The notes beneath the pieces are model-generated. The model made no database searches and was not told where the DNA came from. It worked only from the letters and a program-made list of their open reading frames with translations. Positions 33,169 through 40,865 of a stretch of DNA of 64,000 nt are shown here, one piece after another (the stretch's first letter is position 1; each line of letters opens with the position of its first letter). Source of the DNA: Conexibacter sp. CPCC 205762 (lineage in GTDB: Bacteria > Actinomycetota > Thermoleophilia > Solirubrobacterales > Solirubrobacteraceae); NCBI RefSeq assembly GCF_030646155.1, contig NZ_JAUTDN010000001.1:248001-312000 (forward strand), in the 5' to 3' direction. Position numbers and translations under genes: made by a program.

Positions 33169-34865
33169 TAGTTGGTGTCGCCGATCACGATCCCTCTGCC
33201 GGCGGCGTCGGGCTTGCCTCTGCTGCGCTCGATCCCGATCGTCTCGGTCGCGACTCTGCCGTCGAGGTAGCGGAAGCGGATCGCGCCGCCGGCGAGGATC
33301 TCGTACGTGCCGGTCTTGTCCGGCGGCATGCTGCTGCCCCACACGAACGGCGTGCTGGTGCCGTCGCCCATCGTCGTCGTGGTGCTGTTGGAGCGCATGA
33401 ATCTGCCGTCGGCTCTGAGCGCGAACAGGTAGTGCCAGGTCGTGCAGCCCATGATCAGCCCGCACATGCCGCTGAAGCCGCGGTGCTCGAGGTCGGCCTC
33501 GTAGCGGGCGCCCGCGCTCGGGATCGTCAGCTCCCAGTTGAAGTCGAGCTCGCCGAGCGTCACGTCGCCGTCCTTGGCTCTGAACGTGCCGGCCAGCGAG
33601 CCGACCGTCAATCTGCCCGACCTGGCGTCGTACGTATACGGTCTGCAGCCCTCGTCGGTCGCTCTGCCCTTGTCGTCGGTGACCGTCGTGGGCCCCGTGC
33701 ACTTCGGTCGGCCGGCGGGAGGGAAGCCGTAGTACGCCCACCTGTCGTCGACGAACCAGACGGCGTGGTTGTCCCAGGCGTACATCGGGTCGATCTCGGT
33801 GCCCCAGAAGTAGCGGCCGGCGAGCGGGCCGGTCAGCGCCGGTCTCGGTCTCGGCGCCGTCCCTCTTCTCGGTGACGGCGTCGGCGCACGCTTCAGCTTC
33901 AGCGCCACCTGGCCGCTGGCGGAGAGCCTGCCAGCGGCGGCCGCGCGGAAGCGGACGCTGCCGGCGCGGGTCGCGCGGACCTTGACGGTGAGCGTGCTCG
34001 CCTTGCCGGCCTTCAGCGTCTTCAGCGCGCGCGTGCCGGGACGCTTGCGCGGCGCGCCGGCGACCTTCACGGTGACGCCGCGCGTGCCGCTGACGGTGAC
34101 CGTCGTCCGCTTCGCGTCGGCCGTGCCGCCGTTGACGACGCGCAGCTTCAACGTCGTCCAGCGGCCCTTCGCGACGACCCGCGTCGCCGTGCCGACGACC
34201 CCGGCGGACAGTCTCGCGACCTTCCTCACGACCGCTCTTCTGGCCGGCGTCGGCGGGGGCGGGTTGGTGGTGGTCGTCGTCGGGCCGGGGGCGGGGGCCG
34301 GAGCGGTCGGCGCCGGATCGGGCTGCGGCTGCGGGGTTGCGACCGGCGTCAGCGCGAAGCCGTCGACTCTCTTGACGACCGCGCTGCTGGAGCCGTCGCT
34401 GACCTGCAGCGAGGCGATGCAGTTGTAGCCCTGGCCCGCGAAGCCGCCGCTGGCGAGCGCGTACAGCACCGTCGTCCCGTCCGCCTGGCGCGCGCCGCTG
34501 CCTCTGGCGACGACGCTGCCGCCGGCGTCGTAGCGCGACCACTGCGTGTTGAAGGCGATGCCGGTCGCGCCCGCGAAGACGACGCCGGGGAAATTGCACG
34601 CGCCGTCGGCGCCGCGGACGCCGAAGGCGCCGGCGAGCACGTCGGCCTGCGTCGGCGCCGCGCGGAAGGTCGTCACCAGCAGCAGCGCGCCGCTGGCGTC
34701 GTCGTAGCGCGCCTCGGCGCGGACGATGTCCCGCCCGCCCGGCAGCGCGCCGTCGGCGGGATAGTCGGCTGCGCCGCCGAACTGGGTCGCGCCAGCGGGC
34801 GCGGCGGCCAACGACACGAGTCCGACCGCGAGCGCGGACGGCAGGAGACGACGTACGACGGGCAA
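33147..34865 (-). CDS. Secreted protein of unknown function with CARDB-like middle domain
   Basis: 572 residues from a TTG start with GGAGG seven bases upstream. Signal peptide residues 1-26 (LLPSALAVGLVSLAAAPAGA). An N-terminal domain of ~150 residues has two Cys, then a Pro/Thr linker. A beta domain typical of CARDB or cell-surface Ig-like modules follows (TTLKLRVVNGGTADAKRTTV), and an Arg/Pro linker leads to a ~210-residue C-terminal domain rich in Trp/Tyr and Cys (PLAGRYFWGTEIDPMYAWDN, MCGLIMGCTTWHYLFALRAD). The C-terminal domain was not recognised. The protein ends in an Asp run. AGA codons are frequent. It is convergent with mnmA. Confidence 0.75.
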   Translation of the reverse strand: MPVVRRLLPSALAVGLVSLAAAPAGATQFGGAADYPADGALPGGRDIVRAEARYDDASGALLLVTTFRAAPTQADVLAGAFGVRGADGACNFPGVVFAGATGIAFNTQWSRYDAGGSVVARGSGARQADGTTVLYALASGGFAGQGYNCIASLQVSDGSSSAVVKRVDGFALTPVATPQPQPDPAPTAPAPAPGPTTTTTNPPPPTPARRAVVRKVARLSAGVVGTATRVVAKGRWTTLKLRVVNGGTADAKRTTVTVSGTRGVTVKVAGAPRKRPGTRALKTLKAGKASTLTVKVRATRAGSVRFRAAAAGRLSASGQVALKLKRAPTPSPRRGTAPRPRPALTGPLAGRYFWGTEIDPMYAWDNHAVWFVDDRWAYYGFPPAGRPKCTGPTTVTDDKGRATDEGCRPYTYDARSGRLTVGSLAGTFRAKDGDVTLGELDFNWELTIPSAGARYEADLEHRGFSGMCGLIMGCTTWHYLFALRADGRFMRSNSTTTTMGDGTSTPFVWGSSMPPDKTGTYEILAGGAIRFRYLDGRVATETIGIERSRGKPDAAGRGIVIGDTNYYPDDDD

Positions 34866-35007
34866 GGCGCGACCTCCGGGAACGGCAGCTTCGGTGACGG
34901 TTTGTCACCGCCCTACCCACGCGCCACGTCGCTCATGCTCGTGTGATGAAGGTGAGATGAAGACAGGTTTGTGGACATTCGGGAGGTCGTGTGGAAGATT
35001 CGCCGGC

Positions 35008-38000
35008 ATGCGCCGCCTGCTCTCGTTCCTCGCCGTCGTGCTCGCGTGCGCGAGCCTGCCGGCCGCAGCCGCGTCCGCCGCGAAGCTGCCGACCTACCGC
35101 ACGCCCGGATACAGAGGCACGACGCGCGTGCCGAGAACGAATGCGCCGGCGGTGCCGGTCGCGAGACCGGTGGCGCTGTCGCCGGCCGGCCGCTTCCCCG
35201 ACGTCGTCGTCGACGCCGCCGGCACCTCGCACGTCGTCTGGACCGAGGACGACGGCGGCAACGCCGACGTGCTGCGCTACTGCCGCATCAGACGCGGCGC
35301 GACCGCCTGCGACAACCCGCCCGCGACGCAGGCGCTGACGACGCCGAAGGAGTACGGCCCCGGCGACGATCCGTCGTTCAACGTCGACCAGAGCGGGCCG
35401 AGAGCGGTCGCGATCGGCAACCAGCTCGTCCTCCTCAGCTACCGCTACCCGACCGCGTACGAGAAGCCCGACGGCTCCGACCCGGCGAGAACGCTGCTGG
35501 CCTGGGTCAGCGACGACGGCGGCAACAGCTTCACCGGTCCCGCGATCGTCGGCGATGCCGAGATCAACGGCGGCGTCGTCGCCTTCGGCGCCTCCGACGA
35601 CCCGACGATCCTCGCGATCAGCCAGACCGAGACGGTCTGCCACACCTGCCTGCAGGCGATAAAGCCCGGCACCTTCACGAGCGCCAAGAGCAGCCTCGAG
35701 GCCGGCGGTCCCGACCAGGCCTACTACGGCACGCTCGCACTCGAGGGCGGCCGCCCGATCGCCGCCTTCGCCGACCTCAGACGGACCTCGTTCGTGCGCA
35801 GCTGGAGCGGCAGCGGCTCGCCGGCCGATCCCGCCACCTGGAGCGCGCCGGTCGCGGTCGCGGGTGACGAGCCGGTGATCGCCGGCGGCCCGTCCGGGAC
35901 CTTCCTGCTGAACAAGCCGGCGTTCGGCGGGCCGTACGCGATCCGCAGAGTCGCCGGCACCGCCGTCGGCAGAGCGACGACCGTCAGCGACGGCGAGGAC
36001 GACATCCTGCCCGACCTGTTCGAGGATCCCTCCGGCCGCCTCTTCACCGCCTGGCAGCAGCGCGGCGGCAGAGATCCCGGCGTGCGCCTGCGCAGCTCGC
36101 AGGGCGGCGGCGCGTGGACGCCGGCGGCGCTGATGGCGGCCGGCACCGGCAACGGCCAGCTGCAGCTCGGCGCGACCGACGACGGCGGCGGCGTGCTCGC
36201 CTACAACACGAGCGGCGGCGTCAACGGCTTCGGCCCGATCGCGGCGGTCCCGTTCGGCTCGCTGCGGCCGACCGGCAGAGCCGGCCTCGGCACGCTGCCC
36301 GGCGGCGGCGACCCGAACGCCAGAAGCGGCTGCCAGGAGATCACGTTCGGCGTCGTGCGGATCGCGCCCGGCTCGCCGTTCGCCTGCTTCTTCAAGGGCA
36401 CGGGCGCGAACGCGAACGTCAGCGTCACCAACGGCGAGATCGACTTCAACGGGATGAAGATCGTCCCCGACGACGGCGTGCGGATCCTGATCGACGCCGC
36501 CAGACACACGCTCGACACGACCGGTCCCGTGCAGGCGCTCGTGCGCGGCCCGGGGATAGGCGAGGTCGTGCTGTGGCACGGGCCGCTCCACGTCGAGCTG
36601 CCGACGGCCGCCAGCGGCGTCCCCTTCTCGTTCCCGATGAACCAGTTCAGCGCCGAGCTTAAGGGCTTCGGGATCGTCGGCAAGGTCGACGTCTTCCTGA
36701 CCAGACAGGGTGTGCGGATACCGCTGTCGCTGAAGCTGCCGCCGTACCTCGGCGGCGTCACCGGCGCGGCCGAGCTGGTCGCCGACAGCAAGACCGGCCT
36801 GCACCTCAACTCGCTCGTGATCGACGTCAAGGAGGCGCCGATCGGGCCGCTGCTGATCCGCGACCTGCACATCGGCTACGACGGCGCCGCCGAGCGCTGG
36901 GACGGCGCCGCGTCGCTGCTGTTCCCGCCGCCCGGCAGAGGGATGAGACTGGACGCGAGAGTCGTCTTCGTCAGAGGCGCGTTCGAGTCCGGCGAGCTGG
37001 TGCTGACGCCGCCGTTCCCGCCCGGGATCCTGCTCGGGCCGGGCATCTACCTGACGCAGATCGGCGGCGGCGTGAGACTGAACCCGCTGGAGATCTCGGT
37101 GCGCGGCCAGTTCGGCGCGATCCCGCTGACGCCGAGAGGGCCGTTCACGGCGACCGTCGACGGCAGAGGCACGATCAGCTTCGGCGACCCGATCACGATC
37201 ACCTTCGACGGCACCGGCAGCCTCTTCGACATCAAGATGGCCGACGAGCATTTCGTCGTCAACGCCGACGGCTACGCCTCGATCAGAGCGGGCGTCAGAT
37301 TCGACGCCGACCTCGTCAAGGTCGAAGGCAACGGCCAGGTGACGCTCGACGGGCCGAGAAAGGAGTTCCTGGCGGAGATCAGCGGCGGCGTCGAGATCGC
37401 CGGCCAGAACTTCGGCAACGTCGACGCGCTCGCCTCCACCAGCGGCTTCGGCGGCTGCTACGAGCTGCTGATCGCCTCGCTCGGCTTCGGCTACCACTGG
37501 GGCGACACGCTGCCCGAGATCATGTTCCCCAGCTGCGACCTGTCGGCCTACCGGCCGCTGCCGGGCAACGGCGCCGGCGGCGGTCCGAGCGGGCCGCTGG
37601 CGGTCGGCTCGAGCTTCGACGTGAAGCCCGGCACGGGGTCGGTCTCGATCCAGGTCGACGGCGACGGCGGGCTGCCGAGCGTCGTGCTGGTCGACCCCAG
37701 CGGCGAGCGGATCGAGCCGCTGCTGCTGACGCCGCCGCTGCCGACCGACCCGGCGCTGCTGAAGCTGCTGAGAGTGCTGGCGCTGCAGGTCTCGCCGACG
37801 CGCGTGACGATCGGCATCGTCGGCCCGAAGGCGGGCACGTGGAGAATCGAGCCGGCGGCGGGGGCGGCGCGGGCGTCCGCGGCCGTCGCCGCGCGTGCCG
37901 GCGACGGCGCGCCGAACGGCTCCGCGGCGCGCATCGGCGCGGCCCGTCCGAGAGCCCGCCCGGCCGCGATCGCCGGCATCCAGCTCGCGACCGGCCTGCC

Positions 38001-38583
38001 GGCGCCGACCGTCTCCGCGCGCGTCGCGGGCAGGGGCCGCACGCGCACGCTCAGCTACAGAGCGACGAAGCGCGACGGCCTGACGCTGACGCTGGTCGAG
38101 CAGGGCCGCGGCTTCAGCCGCACGCTCGCAACCCGCAACGCCGGCAGCGGCAGCGTCCGCTTCACGACCGGCGACCTGCCCGGCGGCAAGCGGACGGTGA
38201 CCGCGCTGCTGAGCCAGGACGGCTCCCCGCGCGTGCGCAGAGTCGTCGCCAGCTACACGGCGCCCGCGCCGCCGCGCCCCGCGCGCGTGCGCGGCGTCGC
38301 GATCCGCCGCAGCGGCAACGCCGCGACCGTCCGCTGGAGCCGCGCCAGCGGTGCCGCCGGCTACCTCGTCCGCGTCAGCGTCGGCGACGGCCGCAGAATC
38401 GCCCGCGTCCTGCCGGCCGGCGCCCGCTCGCTGCGGATCTCCCCGGTGGCGGCGAGATACGCCGTCAGCGCCACCGTCGCCGCCCGCACCGCGAGCGCCA
38501 AGCTCGGCCCCGCGGGCAGAGCGAGATCGGCCGCCGTCAGACCGCGCCAGCCGAGAAGAGCGACGAAGAAGCGCCGCCGCTGA
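35008..38583 (+). CDS. Large secreted protein, propeller-like N-terminus and Fn3-like C-terminus
   Basis: 1191 residues if started at the ATG at 35008, which opens directly on the signal peptide MRRLLSFLAVVLACASLPAA. An upstream in-frame start would add 38 unlikely residues. Residues ~55-430 have sialidase/BNR-like repeats (GRFPDVVVDAAGTSHVVWTE, then LLAWVSDDGGNSFTGP and DILPDLFEDPSGRLFTAWQQ). Residues ~450-850 are a beta-rich domain of unknown type. Residues ~855-960 have a pre-peptidase-like beta domain. The C-terminal ~180 residues contain an Fn3-like module (AATVRWSRASGAAGYLVRVS) and a basic tail. The role is unknown, and an extracellular binding or structural protein is likely. AGA codons are frequent. 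Confidence 0.75.
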   Translation: MRRLLSFLAVVLACASLPAAAASAAKLPTYRTPGYRGTTRVPRTNAPAVPVARPVALSPAGRFPDVVVDAAGTSHVVWTEDDGGNADVLRYCRIRRGATACDNPPATQALTTPKEYGPGDDPSFNVDQSGPRAVAIGNQLVLLSYRYPTAYEKPDGSDPARTLLAWVSDDGGNSFTGPAIVGDAEINGGVVAFGASDDPTILAISQTETVCHTCLQAIKPGTFTSAKSSLEAGGPDQAYYGTLALEGGRPIAAFADLRRTSFVRSWSGSGSPADPATWSAPVAVAGDEPVIAGGPSGTFLLNKPAFGGPYAIRRVAGTAVGRATTVSDGEDDILPDLFEDPSGRLFTAWQQRGGRDPGVRLRSSQGGGAWTPAALMAAGTGNGQLQLGATDDGGGVLAYNTSGGVNGFGPIAAVPFGSLRPTGRAGLGTLPGGGDPNARSGCQEITFGVVRIAPGSPFACFFKGTGANANVSVTNGEIDFNGMKIVPDDGVRILIDAARHTLDTTGPVQALVRGPGIGEVVLWHGPLHVELPTAASGVPFSFPMNQFSAELKGFGIVGKVDVFLTRQGVRIPLSLKLPPYLGGVTGAAELVADSKTGLHLNSLVIDVKEAPIGPLLIRDLHIGYDGAAERWDGAASLLFPPPGRGMRLDARVVFVRGAFESGELVLTPPFPPGILLGPGIYLTQIGGGVRLNPLEISVRGQFGAIPLTPRGPFTATVDGRGTISFGDPITITFDGTGSLFDIKMADEHFVVNADGYASIRAGVRFDADLVKVEGNGQVTLDGPRKEFLAEISGGVEIAGQNFGNVDALASTSGFGGCYELLIASLGFGYHWGDTLPEIMFPSCDLSAYRPLPGNGAGGGPSGPLAVGSSFDVKPGTGSVSIQVDGDGGLPSVVLVDPSGERIEPLLLTPPLPTDPALLKLLRVLALQVSPTRVTIGIVGPKAGTWRIEPAAGAARASAAVAARAGDGAPNGSAARIGAARPRARPAAIAGIQLATGLPAPTVSARVAGRGRTRTLSYRATKRDGLTLTLVEQGRGFSRTLATRNAGSGSVRFTTGDLPGGKRTVTALLSQDGSPRVRRVVASYTAPAPPRPARVRGVAIRRSGNAATVRWSRASGAAGYLVRVSVGDGRRIARVLPAGARSLRISPVAARYAVSATVAARTASAKLGPAGRARSAAVRPRQPRRATKKRRR

Positions 38584-38599
38584 GCCGCATCCGCGCCGT

Positions 38600-38637
38600 G
38601 CCCGTCCGCCGCCGACCCACTCGGCCGGCGGACGGGC
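38600..38637. terminator. Bidirectional terminator hairpin between convergent secreted-protein genes
   Basis: GCCCGTCCGCCG (38600-38611) pairs perfectly with CGGCGGACGGGC (38626-38637). An inner CCGA/TCGG stem closes on the loop CCCAC. It fills the 69-bp gap between two converging stops. No T-tract on either side. Confidence 0.65.
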
Positions 38638-38652
38638 GCAGCGCCGCGTCAC

Positions 38653-40761
38653 TCAGCGGACCGTGATCTGCGCCTCGGCCGCGTCCGGCGTCTCGGCGGT
38701 CGCGAGCGTGATCGCGACGTCGATCGGCCCGTTCGTGTCCTGGCCAGGGCGACCGGTCTGTTCGACACGGAGCACGGCGCTCCACGTGTCGCCGGCGCGG
38801 CGCACCTCTCCGCGCGGGAAGGCGACCGGCCACCGCTCGCCGTCGTAGCCGAGCACGGTGAAGCTGCTGCCGCGCGGAGCCGGCCGCGACAGCCGCCAGC
38901 GGACGACGATCCGGTCGCCGCGGCGGACGGCGCGCAGGCCGACGATCCGCGGCTGCGGTGACAGCGCACGCCCGCGCAACCGCGGGCGCAGGGTCAGTCG
39001 CGTCTGCGCGGCGCCGTCGGGCGTGCAGGCCAGCAGCGAGATCTTCGGCCGCACGCGTCTGCCCGGCCGTGCGAACGCGACGCTGTCGGTCGGGGCGAGC
39101 CGCAGCTCGCCGCGCTGACCGGCCGCCAGCGGCGTGCTCGCGCTGACGACCGGCGCGACGACGGCGGCGCTGCGGGAGCGCGCCGAGAACGGCACGACGT
39201 CAGCGCTGGCGCGCACGTCGCATGGCTCGGTGCCGCAGCTGACGCGCACCCGCAGCGGCGTGCCGGAGCCGACGACGCCGTCGCCGAGCACCTGCGCTCG
39301 CAGCCGCGGCGCGGCCGGCGGCGCGGTCGCTGGGGCGGCCTCGCTGGGGATCGCGACGTGCAGCTGACCGTCGCCGTCACCGACGTCGAGGCCGAGCAGG
39401 TCGTGCGAGCTGCCGTCGTCGCTCCAGGCGACCGCGAGCCGCCCGTCGGCCAGCTGCAGCGCGACGACGCCGGTGGCGCTGCGGCAGGAGCTGCCGAGCG
39501 ACCGTGCGCGGCCGGCGATCCGGATCTGGAAGCGGCCGTCTCTCACGATCCGCCCGCTGCCGGCGCCGGCGAGCGTGCCGCGCCAGGCGGCGACCCGCGC
39601 CTGCGCCCCGCCCTCGGCGGACGCGAACGAGGTCACGACGATCTCGCCACCGGCCGACAGCGCCGCGCTCAGGCGCGAGCCGAGCAGCTCTCCGCCGGTG
39701 CCGCCGCCGACGAACGTCACCCGGTCGCCGTCCATGCGACGCGGCGGCGCGCCCTGCGGCGTCAGCAGCGCCTCAACTGCGCCGAAGGCACCGCCTGCCT
39801 GCCGGCGGGCGAGCGAGATCGCCTCCGGCTCGGCCGAGCGCGACGCGACGACCGCGGCGCCGTCAGGCCGCAGCGCGAGCGCGATCTGATCGGCCGGCGC
39901 CTGCAGCGCGCCGGCGGGCGCGAAGCGGGCGCCGCCCGCCGCCAGCTCCCACAGCCCGAGCCGCTCGCCGCGCGGCCCGGCGATCAGCGCGCGACCGTCG
40001 CCGGCGACGGCGAGCGCGAGGTCCTTGCCGGCACTGAAGTCGCGCACGCTGCCGAGTGCGCGGGCGGGCGCGAAGCGGGCGCCGGGCGCCGCGCTGGCGA
40101 CCGTGACCGTGCTTCTGCCCGAGCCGCCGTCGAGCCAGGCGACGTGCGCGCGCCCGCTGTCATCGATCCCGGCGCGGACCGCCGTGTATGAGATCTGGCT
40201 GCTGCCGAGCTGCTGCGGCACGCCGAACGGCGCGTTCGCGGAGGGCCGCGTCGCCGCCATCAGGGCGGTGGGTCTGCGCGCGGAGCGTGTCTCCAGCCAG
40301 GCGACGACGGCCGCGCCGGAGGCCGTCCCGGCGACGGCGGGCGGCGTCATCACCCACACCGGCCGGCGCGTCAGGACGGTGCGTCTGCCGGCGCCGTCGG
40401 TGACGGCGAGCCGCTGACGCGCGAATCTGCCGCTGTGCGGGACGCGAATGCCCGTCGCCGTCAGCGGCGGCTGCGGCAGCGTCGCCGCCTCGGTGCAGAC
40501 GTCGATCCGGCCGCGGCTGCCGGTCGTGCCGGCGACCGAGATCCCAGCCGCGTCGACCGTCAGCAGCTCCGTTCTGCGCATCCCTCCCAGCAGCGACAGC
40601 CCGCCCGGCCCGCTCGCCCGCAGGCAGGCGGCGGAGGCGTCGCCGGGGACCTCGTAGGGCGGCAGCTCCCGCCACGCGGCCGCGGCGGTCGCGGCGGCGG
40701 GGGCGCTGACGGCGAGCGCGAGCAGGAGCGCGCGCAGAGCGGCAGAGCGGCGTACGGGCAT
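38653..40761 (-). CDS. Secreted beta-propeller-like protein, function unknown
   Basis: 702 residues from ATG at 40761. A TTG four codons upstream is also possible. Signal peptide MPVRRSAALRALLLALAVSA. The body shows repeating propeller-like strands (VVAWLETRSARRPTALMAAT, then AHVAWLDGGSGRSTVTVASA and ALRPDGAAVVASRSAEPEAI). A C-terminal Fn3-like domain follows (RIVGLRAVRRGDRIVVRWRL). No catalytic motif was recognised. It resembles in architecture the secreted protein that converges on it, so the two may bind related surface ligands. Confidence 0.72.
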   Translation of the reverse strand: MPVRRSAALRALLLALAVSAPAAATAAAAWRELPPYEVPGDASAACLRASGPGGLSLLGGMRRTELLTVDAAGISVAGTTGSRGRIDVCTEAATLPQPPLTATGIRVPHSGRFARQRLAVTDGAGRRTVLTRRPVWVMTPPAVAGTASGAAVVAWLETRSARRPTALMAATRPSANAPFGVPQQLGSSQISYTAVRAGIDDSGRAHVAWLDGGSGRSTVTVASAAPGARFAPARALGSVRDFSAGKDLALAVAGDGRALIAGPRGERLGLWELAAGGARFAPAGALQAPADQIALALRPDGAAVVASRSAEPEAISLARRQAGGAFGAVEALLTPQGAPPRRMDGDRVTFVGGGTGGELLGSRLSAALSAGGEIVVTSFASAEGGAQARVAAWRGTLAGAGSGRIVRDGRFQIRIAGRARSLGSSCRSATGVVALQLADGRLAVAWSDDGSSHDLLGLDVGDGDGQLHVAIPSEAAPATAPPAAPRLRAQVLGDGVVGSGTPLRVRVSCGTEPCDVRASADVVPFSARSRSAAVVAPVVSASTPLAAGQRGELRLAPTDSVAFARPGRRVRPKISLLACTPDGAAQTRLTLRPRLRGRALSPQPRIVGLRAVRRGDRIVVRWRLSRPAPRGSSFTVLGYDGERWPVAFPRGEVRRAGDTWSAVLRVEQTGRPGQDTNGPIDVAITLATAETPDAAEAQITVR

Positions 40762-40850
40762 CGCGGAATCCAACCAGGCGCAGCGGCGACGCGCCAGCGG
40801 GCGTGCGCACCGCTGCGCACGTCACCGCGCGGGCCGTGCAATCGACGCTC

Positions 40851-40856
40851 TAGACT
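40851..40856 (+). promoter_or_regulatory. Putative -10 box (TAGACT) of alaS
   Basis: TAGACT is followed by 9 nt and the ATG at 40866. The gene has no Shine-Dalgarno. Confidence 0.45.
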
Positions 40857-40865
40857 GCGCAGCCC

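Noticed and set aside
34933..38652. A 1239-codon minus ORF
   Set aside because: It has no domains and Arg/Asp/Gly low complexity, and lies antisense to the secreted propeller protein with a signal peptide.
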